DNA from: Candidatus Gastranaerophilales bacterium | Lineage (GTDB): Bacteria; Cyanobacteriota; Vampirovibrionia; Gastranaerophilales; Gastranaerophilaceae | Reading direction: 5' to 3' | NCBI GenBank assembly: GCA_944323425.1 | Contig: CALUSL010000008.1 | Location: 1 to 64,000 of the forward strand | Length of the DNA stretch: 64,000 bases | In this document: positions 44,714 to 52,615 of the stretch, piece by piece | How the letters are laid out: every line of letters starts with the position of its first letter | How positions within the stretch are numbered: the first letter of the stretch is position 1 | Notes under the pieces: generated by a model | The model's database searches: none | Told to the model about the DNA's origin: nothing | The model's input: only the letters and a program-made list of their open reading frames with translations | Translations under genes and position numbers: made by a program

Positions 44714-45589
44714 TTATTGAATCAAGTTCAAAGCCAATGAAGGCAGCTGGTTAGCCTGTACCAGCAATGTTGCTGATGTCTGCTGCAGAATCTGCGCTTT
44801 CGTGTAGTTTGCACTTTCTTCAGCTATATCTGCGTCCATAATCGTTGATTTCGCTGATGTTGCGTTTTCTACTGTTGTTACCAGTGAATCTGCTGCTGAA
44901 TTCAGCCTGTTTTGTACAGCACCGATTGTTGCTTTTCTTGTTGTTACTTCCTGTAAAGCCGTATCTACACTTGCTATAAATTGGGCAGCTGCTGACGCAT
45001 TTGCAAATGCTTTTTCAACAGTATCAACATTTGTGTTACCAAATAATCCCAAAGTGGCTGCTGACGCACTTGCAAATACATTTGCTTCAACATAAATAGC
45101 ATTTGTATCAGCCTCTGAATTTGCACCTACCTGTAGTCTCAACCCATTAGGGCTTTCTTGAGCTATTGAACCGTCTAACAGATTCAATCCGTTAAAATTT
45201 GAAGCATGAGCAATTCTGTCAATTTCTGCTACACGGGCATTTACTTCGTCTTCCATTGCTTTTAATGATTTTGTGTCATAAACTCCGTTCGCTGCCTGAG
45301 TTGCCAGGTCTCTGATACGAAGAAGGTTGTCTTCTATTACTCCATAGTCGCCTTCTGCTGTCTGCAATACGTTTATCCCCGTTGCTACGTTATTCTGTGC
45401 TACTTTTGAACCCCTAATTTGTGTGTTTAAGTTTGATGCTACGAACATACCGGCTGCATCATCTGCTGCCGAGTTGATTTTCAAACCTGTTGACATTCTA
45501 TTCAACGCTGTGTTCAGTGAGTTTGTAGCACTGTTTAAGTTTGCCTGCGTTTTCAACGCAGACATATTGGTGTTAACGATAATTGCCAT
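44714..45589 (-). CDS. Flagellin, tandem copy 1
   Basis: A 291-residue flagellin. The N-terminal D0/D1 (IIVNTNMSALKTQANLNSAT, LNRMSTGLKINSAADDAAGM) and C-terminal D1/D0 (TIMDADIAEESANYTKAQIL, ending LALNLIQ) are complete. The exposed middle is short (Ala/Val-rich, YVEANVFASASAATLGLFG), giving a minimal flagellin. It is nearly identical to the next gene; differences cluster around residues 106-116 and 145-160 and at the last residues. It has its own terminator and upstream dyad, so the copies are separate units. Confidence 0.95.
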   Translation of the reverse strand: MAIIVNTNMSALKTQANLNSATNSLNTALNRMSTGLKINSAADDAAGMFVASNLNTQIRGSKVAQNNVATGINVLQTAEGDYGVIEDNLLRIRDLATQAANGVYDTKSLKAMEDEVNARVAEIDRIAHASNFNGLNLLDGSIAQESPNGLRLQVGANSEADTNAIYVEANVFASASAATLGLFGNTNVDTVEKAFANASAAAQFIASVDTALQEVTTRKATIGAVQNRLNSAADSLVTTVENATSAKSTIMDADIAEESANYTKAQILQQTSATLLVQANQLPSLALNLIQ

Positions 45590-45719
45590 TGTCGTACTCC
45601 TTTCGACTTTTATCTATTACGTCCTGTAATTTTTCCTATTCAATTGTTAGTTTTTTAACTTTTATTTTTTGTATAACGACGAATTAATGAATCATCCTTA
45701 CACATACATAATAACCCCG

Positions 45720-45790
45720 TATCGAAAATAACTTAATTCTTATTTAGTATGGAATTTTCCATACTAAAGTTTGAACTTTTTCAAAATTCT
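45720..45790 (-). promoter_or_regulatory. Flagellin promoter region with perfect 12-bp dyad (site B)
   Basis: On the plus strand tttagtatggaa-tt-ttccatactaaa (45743-45768) is a perfect 12-bp inverted repeat, extended by a second half ACTAAAGTTTGAA. Reading the minus strand away from it gives TAAATAAG followed by TTTCGATAC, with 18 bases between TAAA and CGATA (the FliA consensus has 17). So a sigma-28-like promoter overlaps the dyad, about 130 bases before the ATG. Confidence 0.6.
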
Positions 45791-45875
45791 GAGAGTAACT
45801 CTCAAGATTTAGGAAGTTTAATTTATAAAAATCAAGAAAATATTTCTTTAATTTGGCATGAAAAAAACAAAAATT

Positions 45876-45910
45876 TCAAAAAAAACGACTCTGAATTTTT
45901 TCAGAGTCGT
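45876..45910 (-). terminator. Rho-independent terminator of flagellin gene 3
   Basis: ACGACTCTGA and TCAGAGTCGT form a perfect 10-bp stem around a T/A-rich loop, with a run of Ts on the minus strand. It starts about 22 bases after the stop of the upstream flagellin. Confidence 0.9.
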
Positions 45911-45931
45911 AGTACCTGTTTGGAAAAATTA

Positions 45932-46807
45932 TTATCCGATTAAGTTCAAAGCAAGAGCCGGCAGCTGGTTAGCCTGTACCAGCAATGTTGCTGATGTCTG
46001 CTGCAGAATCTGCGCTTTCGTGTAGTTTGCACTTTCTTCAGCTATATCTGCGTCCATAATCGTTGATTTCGCTGATGTTGCGTTTTCTACTGTTGTTACC
46101 AGTGAATCTGCTGCTGAATTCAGCCTGTTTTGTACAGCACCGATTGTTGCTTTTCTTGTTGTTACTTCCTGTAACGCCGTATCTACACTTGCTATAAATT
46201 GGGCTGCGGCTGACGCATTTGCAAATGCTTTTTCAACAGTATCAACATTTGTATTACCGAATAATCCCAAAGTAGCTGCCGACGCACTTGCAAATACATT
46301 TGCTTCAACATAAATAGCATTTGTAGCAGCTTCTGAATTTGCACCAACCTGAAGTCTCAATCCATTAGGATTTGTGTCTGCTATTGAACCGTCTAACAGA
46401 TTCAATCCGTTAAAGTTTGAAGCATGAGCAATTCTATCTATTTCTGCTACACGGGCATTTACTTCATCTTTCATTGCTTGTAATGATTTGTCGTCATAAA
46501 CTCCGTTAGCTGCCTGAGTTGCAAGGTCTCTGATACGAAGAAGGTTGTCTTCTATTACTCCATAGTCGCCTTCTGCTGTCTGCAATACGTTTATCCCCGT
46601 TGCTACGTTATTCTGTGCTACTTTTGAACCCCTAATTTGTGTGTTTAAGTTTGATGCTACGAACATACCGGCTGCATCATCTGCTGCCGAGTTGATTTTC
46701 AAACCTGTTGACATTCTGTTCAGTGCTGTGTTCAGAGAATTTGTAGCACTGTTCAAGTTTGCCTGCGTCTTTAAAGCAGACATGTTTGTGTTAACGATAA
46801 TTGCCAT
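45932..46807 (-). CDS. Flagellin, tandem copy 2
   Basis: A 291-residue flagellin almost identical to the copy at 44714, with the same domain layout. Visible differences are YDDKSLQAMKDEV for YDTKSLKAMEDEV, a few residues around the variable loop (IADTNPNGL for IAQESPNGL) and the end QLPALALNLIG. The near identity at DNA level across most of the gene indicates recent duplication or ongoing gene conversion. It is a separate transcription unit with its own terminator and dyad. Two copies may raise filament subunit dose or give minor antigenic variants. Confidence 0.95.
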   Translation of the reverse strand: MAIIVNTNMSALKTQANLNSATNSLNTALNRMSTGLKINSAADDAAGMFVASNLNTQIRGSKVAQNNVATGINVLQTAEGDYGVIEDNLLRIRDLATQAANGVYDDKSLQAMKDEVNARVAEIDRIAHASNFNGLNLLDGSIADTNPNGLRLQVGANSEAATNAIYVEANVFASASAATLGLFGNTNVDTVEKAFANASAAAQFIASVDTALQEVTTRKATIGAVQNRLNSAADSLVTTVENATSAKSTIMDADIAEESANYTKAQILQQTSATLLVQANQLPALALNLIG

Positions 46808-46899
46808 CGTCGTACTCCTTTCGCATATCCTAATTTACTTCCCTGTGAAAATAAATGTTTTTTCGTATTTTTATAATAAAGGATAAAATGCGTTAAGAG

Positions 46900-46955
46900 A
46901 ATTCTTATTTAGTTGGAAAAATTCCATACTAAAGTTGGAATTTTTCCAAAATTGA
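46900..46955 (-). promoter_or_regulatory. Flagellin upstream region with dyad (site C)
   Basis: On the plus strand tttagttggaaaaattccatactaaagttggaatttttcc carries ACTAAAGT at 46928-46935 with imperfect dyad symmetry, closely related to site B. The minus strand has TAAATAAG as in B but no CGATA at the expected distance, so the -10 is not identified. Confidence 0.45.
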
Positions 46956-47039
46956 ACATAAAAAGTATAAAAATAAAAATTAATACGAATTTTATGTTAG
47001 GAAAATTTGCCCATCAATATCTCAGGCTGTGAAGTATAG

Positions 47040-47310
47040 ATCTATGTATTGCCCCGGTGGTCATGCGCTTCTGGATTATTGGCAGCTCGAAGTTCTACCA
47101 CTCGTTCTTTTTTGCATTTGCAAAAACTCACTCGTATCGAACTTCTACGCAGGACGTGCTGGGTGCTTTTCAAGCACACGGCGCACTTGCCAAGTCACTA
47201 TTTACAGACCAGAGCATATTTGTTTGTCTGTTACTTAGTCGTGACGCCATTTTTCAGGCTTCGCTATAGCTCAGCCGAAAAAGAAGGCAAATCCGCCGCA
47301 ATGACGTTTC
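47040..47310. repeat. Degenerate interspersed repeat block
   Basis: Between the promoter of flagellin 3 and the GLUG flagellin, the composition shifts to higher G+C. The block starts near tctggattattggcagctcg and ends aaatccgccgcaatgacg, the same end as the block at 8022-8163. Several short plus-strand frames run through it (47029-47333), none with a ribosome site or a recognisable product. It is best read as another copy of the mobile repeat family, or a decayed gene inside one. Confidence 0.5.
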
Positions 47311-47371
47311 TCTCTGTCATTATGAATGTCTGAAGACGCGAAGTAATCCGGTCAACCGGTGCCGTCTGTGT

Positions 47372-49461
47372 CTATTGTATCAATGACAGGACAATAGAGG
47401 AGTGAATGTTTTGAGACTGTGCAAGGAGAGCGGAGGAGGTTTGCTGTAGAATCTGACTTTTCACAAAGTCAGCAGATTCAGTAGCAATATCCGCATCCAT
47501 AATAGTGGATTTAGCTGCAGTGTAGTTTTGAATAGTAGTAGTTTGCGATTCAAGAATGGAGTTCAGACGGTTGATAGCAGCACCGAATTCAGCGCGTTTA
47601 GTATTAATTTGTTCAAGCACCGAGTCAATCTCATCAATAGCCTGAGCACAGGAATTGGCAGAGGTGAAGTCGACATTGAATTCACCAAGGTCAAAAGATG
47701 TGTCGACATAGATAGCAGAGTTTTCGGAAGAATCCGCGCCTATCTGAAGTCTAATAGAACCTAAGGGAGCCGGTTTGTCCGGATTATTCGGATCATCAGG
47801 GTCAGTTCCTCCACTGGGATTGTCAGGGTCTGTCGGGTCTTGTAGTTTATAAAGCTTGAATGTCGGGGGGAGTGTGGACATATCCCAGATATTTGTATCC
47901 CATCCGTTCCAGTTTGTAATGTCTTGCATTTGGGCAGATGTTAAACCTTTATTAGATGTATTTGTGCCGCTGTTATAGCCAAAGCCGTCTGCCTGTCCGG
48001 TTTTTTCTTTATCCCATATAGAATTCGAAATAAAGGCGTTTTCATTTCCTCCAATTAGTCCGCCGATATAGCTATTTCCTGTAATGTTACCTGTTGCATA
48101 TCCATTGGATATACGACTGTCTGTTGTGTTATAACCGACGAGTCCGCCAACTCCATAATCACCTTTGACGTTACCGGTAGCATAGACATTTGATATATTA
48201 CTGGTGTTGCTTCCGGCTGCTCCGACTAATCCTCCTACGTATGTGCTTCCTGTAACATTGCCTGACGCAAAGGAGTTAGTTATCTGACAATTGGTAATAG
48301 GTACCTGTATGCCTCCCGGTAGCGTTGGTTTTGTATTATACCATCCGTTTACTGCAACCAGCCCCCCTGCAGTATCTCCGGAAACAGTAACGGTTGAATA
48401 GCAGCTCTCTATTACTCCTCCGTTTCCTCCGACGAGTCCTCCTGAGACATCTCCTGATATCGTACCTGTCGTATAGCAGTTGGATATTACGGTATCGATG
48501 CTAATAGAAGCAATTGGACCTGAATAATAACTTGCGTTTTCTATATCGACATTTTCAAAACCAAGGTTTTTTATCTCTGCCTGATATGTTTGTCCAAAAA
48601 ATCCTGCTCCTCCGGTATTCTGCATTTTAAAATTTTGTATTGCGTATCCGTTGCCGTCAAATGTTCCGACAAAAGCAAGTCCGTTTTGGTATATTTCTTT
48701 ATTAGTTTCATACCAGTTATCATAAGCAGACAGGTCAATATCATTCATGAGAATAAATTTCCCGTCAACAAATCCGTTTGAATCCATATTGTCTATATTA
48801 AAAACTTTATCAATCAAATCCTGAGCGGATTTGATAACAGTATAGCCCTGAGCAATCGCCTCCTCTTCAGATAACCTGTTGACCTGCTGAATAAACCCCT
48901 GAGAACTTTTGGCATCGGGAGTGTTACTGAAAGTGTCTATACCCTGTAAACCCGCTTCCTGAGCTGAGTTAGAGCCTTTTTTGGGGGGGCTGAAAGTGAA
49001 GCAGTAGCTATGTCTGCACCAGCTAAACTCCACGTTGCATTAGCTGACCCAAAAATAGCCCTGCCGTTAAAACTCGTCCCCTCTTGAATCTGCCTCAACT
49101 GTGCAACAAGAGAATCAGCCTCATCCTGCATAGCTCCCAGAGAACTTTCATCATAAACCCCGTTAGCACCCTGAACGGCAAGATCCCTTAGCCTGTTAAG
49201 AATATCAGTCATATTAGCCAAACCTCCCTCAGCAGTGTTCAAGAGAGAAATGTCATCCTGAGCATTCTTCTGAGCCTGCCTGAGTCCCCTGATATTAGCG
49301 TTAAGGTTAGAGGCAACAAACAACCCTGCAGCATCATCAGCAGCACAATTAACCTTATACCCCGTGCTCATTCTGTAAAGAGCAGTATTAAGGCTGTTTG
49401 TAGCATTATTCAGATTACGCTGCGTCGTTAAAACCGACGGGTTGAAGTTCGTGGTAATCAT
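47372..49461 (-). CDS. Flagellin with large GLUG-repeat insert, split by a -1 frame change
   Basis: Two overlapping frames make one flagellin. Frame 1 (49461 to the stop at 48937) holds the N-terminal D0/D1: NFNPSVLTTQRNLNNATNSL, YRMSTGYKVNCAADDAAGLF, TSFNGRAIFG. Frame 2 (ending at 47372) holds about 5-6 GLUG-type repeats (GGLVGGNGG, VGGLVGAAGSN, VGGLVGYNTTDS, IGGLIGGNENAF), an Asp/Pro linker, then C-terminal D1/D0 (KSTIMDADIATESADFVKSQ). A -1 shift after codon 162, at A_AAA_AAG (48982-48976), joins them exactly into about 696 residues. Without it, a 174-residue truncated product results. GLUG repeats occur in adhesins and surface beta-helices, so the exposed domain may be adhesive. Decay or assembly error remain possible. 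Confidence 0.8.
48976..48990 (-). other. C7-A6 tract with A_AAA_AAG slippery heptamer
   Basis: On the coding strand the sequence is g-CCCCCCC-AAAAAA-gg. In the flagellin frame it reads gcc ccc cca aaa aag, so the heptamer A AAA AAG is in the phase used for -1 slippage in E. coli dnaX. The zero frame stops 12 codons later at 48937. Adding one C or A to the tract would also restore the full frame. No strong downstream stem or upstream Shine-Dalgarno stimulator is visible. Confidence 0.6.
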
Positions 49462-49654
49462 GATACCTTAGAAGTTTATACGTACGTTCTGTTTTCAATT
49501 GCCACAGTTGTTCACCGGACAAATCCCTATTTTTGGCTGATGAATCCGCCAATACGCAAATCACTCAATCGGGAATTGAGTAATGATATTAATATACTGC
49601 AGTGGGTGAAAATCCACCCGATTATATTATGACGCATTACGTGATAAAAATGAA

Positions 49655-49695
49655 TTGAACTAAAGTTTGAAAAAACTCATACTTTAGTTGGAAAA
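49655..49695. promoter_or_regulatory. Flagellin-rsmD intergenic dyad (site D)
   Basis: ACTAAAGT at 49659-49666 and ACTTTAGT at 49681-49688 form an inverted repeat (actaaagtttga ... tcatactttagt, 11 of 12 matching, 6-base gap). The site is about 200 bases before the GLUG flagellin start and about 52 bases before the rsmD start. No CGATA element is seen at sigma-28 spacing. A separate inverted repeat (actcaatc-ggg-aattgagt) lies near 49563-49582. Confidence 0.45.
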
Positions 49696-49739
49696 TGAAG
49701 TTTTCAATAGATATATGCTGTTTGTGTTAAAATCTGTTT

Positions 49740-50279
49740 ATGCAAATTACCGGCGGTTATTTAAAATCAAGAAGAATTAATTCACCAAAGGGCGCAAATG
49801 TGCGGCCTACACTTTCGCAGGTAAGAGAGAGTGTTTTTAGTATTTTGAAAAGTTTGATGGATGATTTTGATGACAGGTTGTTTCTTGATGCATTTGCCGG
49901 TTCCGGTATAATGGGATTCGAAGCCGTATCACGCGGTTTTAAAAATGTTGTATTTATTGAAAAAGATAGAAAAACATTTTTTTTATTAAAACAAAATGCT
50001 GAGATATTAGGGTTAAATCCTGTATTTTATGCTGGAGATACGTTAAAAGTTTTGAATCGTATTGATATAGATTTTGACGTTATATACATTGATCCTCCAT
50101 ATAGAGACGGGTATTACGGGAATGTTATAAATACTATTCATCAAAGAAAACTTTTAAAGCCGGACGGATTTATTGTGCTGGAGCATTTGAAAGAAACTGA
50201 GATTGATTTCAATGTATTTAAAGCTGTAAAACAAAAAATATACGGTGAAAAGGTGATTACGATTTTAAATTTAGCTTAA
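49740..50279 (+). CDS. rsmD: 16S rRNA m2G966 methyltransferase RsmD
   Basis: A 179-residue Rossmann-fold methyltransferase that methylates N2 of G966 in 16S rRNA. Signs are MQITGGYLKSRRI, VRPTLSQVRESVFSIL, SAM motif LDAFAGSGIMGFEAVSRG and catalytic YIDPPYRDGYY. It is divergent from the GLUG flagellin, just as rsmE is divergent from flagellin 1. It ends at a strong terminator. Confidence 0.93.
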   Translation: MQITGGYLKSRRINSPKGANVRPTLSQVRESVFSILKSLMDDFDDRLFLDAFAGSGIMGFEAVSRGFKNVVFIEKDRKTFFLLKQNAEILGLNPVFYAGDTLKVLNRIDIDFDVIYIDPPYRDGYYGNVINTIHQRKLLKPDGFIVLEHLKETEIDFNVFKAVKQKIYGEKVITILNLA

Positions 50280-50300
50280 TTGTAAAATCGGTCAATTAAA

Positions 50301-50326
50301 AAACCGGAAAAATATTTTTCCGGTTT
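50301..50326. terminator. Terminator between rsmD and apt
   Basis: A perfect 12-bp stem (aaaccggaaaaa / tttttccggttt) with a TA loop. It lies between the converging genes and can act on both strands. Confidence 0.85.
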
Positions 50327-50349
50327 CTATGTGTTTATGTTGGTAATTC

Positions 50350-50877
50350 TTAGTATTTAATCATAGAGACGATTTCGATGTCTTCAGGCAATTTTTCTCT
50401 GCCGTGCAAGTCTGTCAGTTCTATTACAAAGGCTGCACCGATTATATTTGCACCGGTTTTTTTCAAAAGTTTAATGCTTGCATCAACTGTTCCGCCTGTT
50501 GCAAGAAGGTCATCTATAATCAAAACATTTTTCCCTGCTTCAACTGCATCAGCGTGCATTTCTATTTTGTCTGTGCCGTATTCAAGCGTATATTCCTGAG
50601 ATATCGTTTTTGCTGGAAGTTTGCCGGGTTTTCTTATTAAGACGAGTCCTGCTCCGAGATTGTAAGCCAGTGCAGAACCGAAGATAAATCCTCTTGATTC
50701 AATACCGACAACGTAGTCAATATTTTTGTTTTCAAATTGAGTTGTAAGGTAATCTATGATTAGTTTTAGTGCTTTTGCATCTTTTATTGCTGTTGTAATA
50801 TCACGAAATACAATACCCTTTTTTGGAAAGTCTACTATATCCCTGATTCTTTCTGCAACGTAGTTTGTCATTTTCAT
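50350..50877 (-). CDS. apt: Adenine phosphoribosyltransferase
   Basis: A 175-residue type I phosphoribosyltransferase that salvages adenine to AMP. The PRPP loop is VLIIDDLLATGGTVDASI. IRDIVDFPKKGIVFRDITT near the N-terminus, GIESRGFIFGSALAYNLGAG and VLIRKPGKLPAKT are Apt signatures. It is 14 bases downstream of metY on the same strand. Confidence 0.95.
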   Translation of the reverse strand: MKMTNYVAERIRDIVDFPKKGIVFRDITTAIKDAKALKLIIDYLTTQFENKNIDYVVGIESRGFIFGSALAYNLGAGLVLIRKPGKLPAKTISQEYTLEYGTDKIEMHADAVEAGKNVLIIDDLLATGGTVDASIKLLKKTGANIIGAAFVIELTDLHGREKLPEDIEIVSMIKY

Positions 50878-50891
50878 CCTCTCTATTCTAA

Positions 50892-52154
50892 TTATTCTAA
50901 TGACTGATTCAAATCTTCAATTATGTCATCCGTATCCTCAAGTCCGATGGAAATACGCATGAAATTGTCGGAAATTCCGCATGCTTCAAGCTGTTGCGCA
51001 TTTAACTGTCTGTGTGTCGTGAGTGCGGGATAGGTAATAATGGTTCTGGCATCACCTATATTAGTCGCGTGAATAAGCAATTTGGCTTTTTCAATGAATT
51101 TTATCCCTGCTTCTTTTCCGCCTTTTAAGCCGAAACTTACTATCGATGAAGCACCTTTAGGCATATATTTTTGTACCAGCGGATAGTATCTGTTTGACTC
51201 AAGTCCCGGATAGTTCACCCAGGAAATCGCCGGATGGGTTTCTAAAAATTTTGCGACTTTAAGAGCAGAATCACAGTGTCTTTGCATTCTTAAATGTAGT
51301 GTTTCTAACCCGAGAAGTGTTAAATAGGCATTAAACGGACTCATACATGTACCAAGATCTCTTAAAAGCTGTGCACGGGCTTTTACTATAAATGCAGCTT
51401 TGCCAAAAGATTCTGTATATATGGTGCCGTGATAACTTTCATCCGGTTCTGTTAAACCTTTGAATTTTCCTGATTTTTCCCAGTCAAAATTTCCGGAATC
51501 AACAATTATACCTCCCATCGCATTTCCATGACCGGATATATATTTTGTTGTGGAATGTACAACAATATCCGCACCGAATTCAAATGGTCTGAAGAGATAG
51601 GGAGATGGGACAGTATTGTCCACAATTAAAGGAATATTATTTGCATGTGCAACTTTTGCAAGTGTTTCGATGTCCGAAACGTTCAGCTTAGGATTGCCGA
51701 TAGTTTCAGTAAAAATACATTTTGTTTTTTCTGTGATTGCTTTTTGATAATCTTCCGGATTTTCTGATTCAACGAAAATAGTTTTGATTCCGAGCTTTTT
51801 AAGTGTGCTGCCAAGAAGATTGAATGTTCCACCGTACAGGGTTGCCGAAGCTACTATTTCATCTCCCGCTTCTGCAATGTTCAAGACTGATATTAATGAA
51901 GCTGACTGACCTGAAGAAACAGCAAGCGCGCCTACTCCACCTTCAAGCATTGCTATTCTTTCTTCCAGAACCTGCGTTGTAGGATTGGATATTCTTGTAT
52001 ATATATCTCCGTCTGTTTTCAGATCAAATAAATCCGCAGCATATTGTACATTGTCAAAGTCAAATGCTGTGGTCTGATAAATCGGTACCGGGATGCAATG
52101 TCTGTTATTTTTCGCTTTGTGTGCTCCCTGAACCAGAATTGTATCAAACTTCAT
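50892..52154 (-). CDS. metY: O-acetylhomoserine sulfhydrylase-type PLP enzyme
   Basis: A 420-residue Cys/Met-metabolism PLP enzyme. The opening FDTILVQGAHKAKNNRHCIP, PIYQTTAFDFDN, TRISNPTTQVLEERIAMLEG and the PLP lysine in VVHSTTKYISGHGNAMGG are typical of O-acetylhomoserine aminocarboxypropyltransferase, which makes homocysteine directly from sulfide. The length (~420) favours MetY over cystathionine synthase (~380). No SAM riboswitch lies in the short gap upstream. Likely co-transcribed with the Tic20-like gene before it and apt after it. Confidence 0.88.
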   Translation of the reverse strand: MKFDTILVQGAHKAKNNRHCIPVPIYQTTAFDFDNVQYAADLFDLKTDGDIYTRISNPTTQVLEERIAMLEGGVGALAVSSGQSASLISVLNIAEAGDEIVASATLYGGTFNLLGSTLKKLGIKTIFVESENPEDYQKAITEKTKCIFTETIGNPKLNVSDIETLAKVAHANNIPLIVDNTVPSPYLFRPFEFGADIVVHSTTKYISGHGNAMGGIIVDSGNFDWEKSGKFKGLTEPDESYHGTIYTESFGKAAFIVKARAQLLRDLGTCMSPFNAYLTLLGLETLHLRMQRHCDSALKVAKFLETHPAISWVNYPGLESNRYYPLVQKYMPKGASSIVSFGLKGGKEAGIKFIEKAKLLIHATNIGDARTIITYPALTTHRQLNAQQLEACGISDNFMRISIGLEDTDDIIEDLNQSLE

Positions 52155-52170
52155 TTGGTGTATTCCCTCT

Positions 52171-52599
52171 TTATCTTATGTTTTGTTTAATTATATCAGA
52201 AACTACCGGCAGGTATGAATATTTTCCAAGGACAGCTCCTATTGCAAGATACACTAAAATCAGGAAAATAAATGCCTGAATTACAGAATATCCGAAAAAT
52301 ATCTGCAGGTTTGTTGTGAAAAAATTAAAAATGATATTTACTATTCTGTTGATAAAGGGAATATAATTTATAAGACTCATTATAAGATTCAGCCCCATTT
52401 GTATAATAAATAGAGCAAAAGCAATAAAAATAGACTGAAATATGTGATATCTCAAAAAAGGTTTTATTTCTTTTTTCAGTATTGCTGCAATAATAAGCCA
52501 TATAAAACCTATCCAGCAATTTAGATATGTAAGCATTGCTATGATTTTTTCCACAGGTGCGGGATTATAATAGTAGGTGTTATTATTATAGTTTGGCAA
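52171..52599 (-). CDS. Tic20-like four-helix membrane protein
   Basis: A 142-residue membrane protein with a polar N-terminus (Asn/Tyr-rich) and four hydrophobic helices (around residues 17-43, 51-75, 80-100, 105-128). KPFLRYHIFQSIFIAFALFI and the end GKYSYLPVVSDIIKQ resemble the cyanobacterial Tic20-type family, where a charged loop leads into an F-x-x-x-Q-S/A helix and the tail has a P-x-x-S-D motif. Chloroplast Tic20 is part of the import channel; bacterial relatives have no settled role. DUF4870-type proteins are an alternative. It lies between the TPR gene and metY on one strand. Confidence 0.55.
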   Translation of the reverse strand: MPNYNNNTYYYNPAPVEKIIAMLTYLNCWIGFIWLIIAAILKKEIKPFLRYHIFQSIFIAFALFIIQMGLNLIMSLINYIPFINRIVNIIFNFFTTNLQIFFGYSVIQAFIFLILVYLAIGAVLGKYSYLPVVSDIIKQNIR

Positions 52600-52615
52600 T
52601 TTTTGCTCCGGCGTT

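Noticed and set aside
47029-47333. Three overlapping plus-strand frames beside the GLUG flagellin
   Set aside because: All three frames are open in the same stretch, which reflects G+C-richer repeat sequence; no ribosome site or recognisable product.
48937-49033. Treating the GLUG flagellin as two separate genes
   Set aside because: Neither half has both flagellin ends, the second has no start or ribosome site, and the two frames join precisely at the slippery tract.
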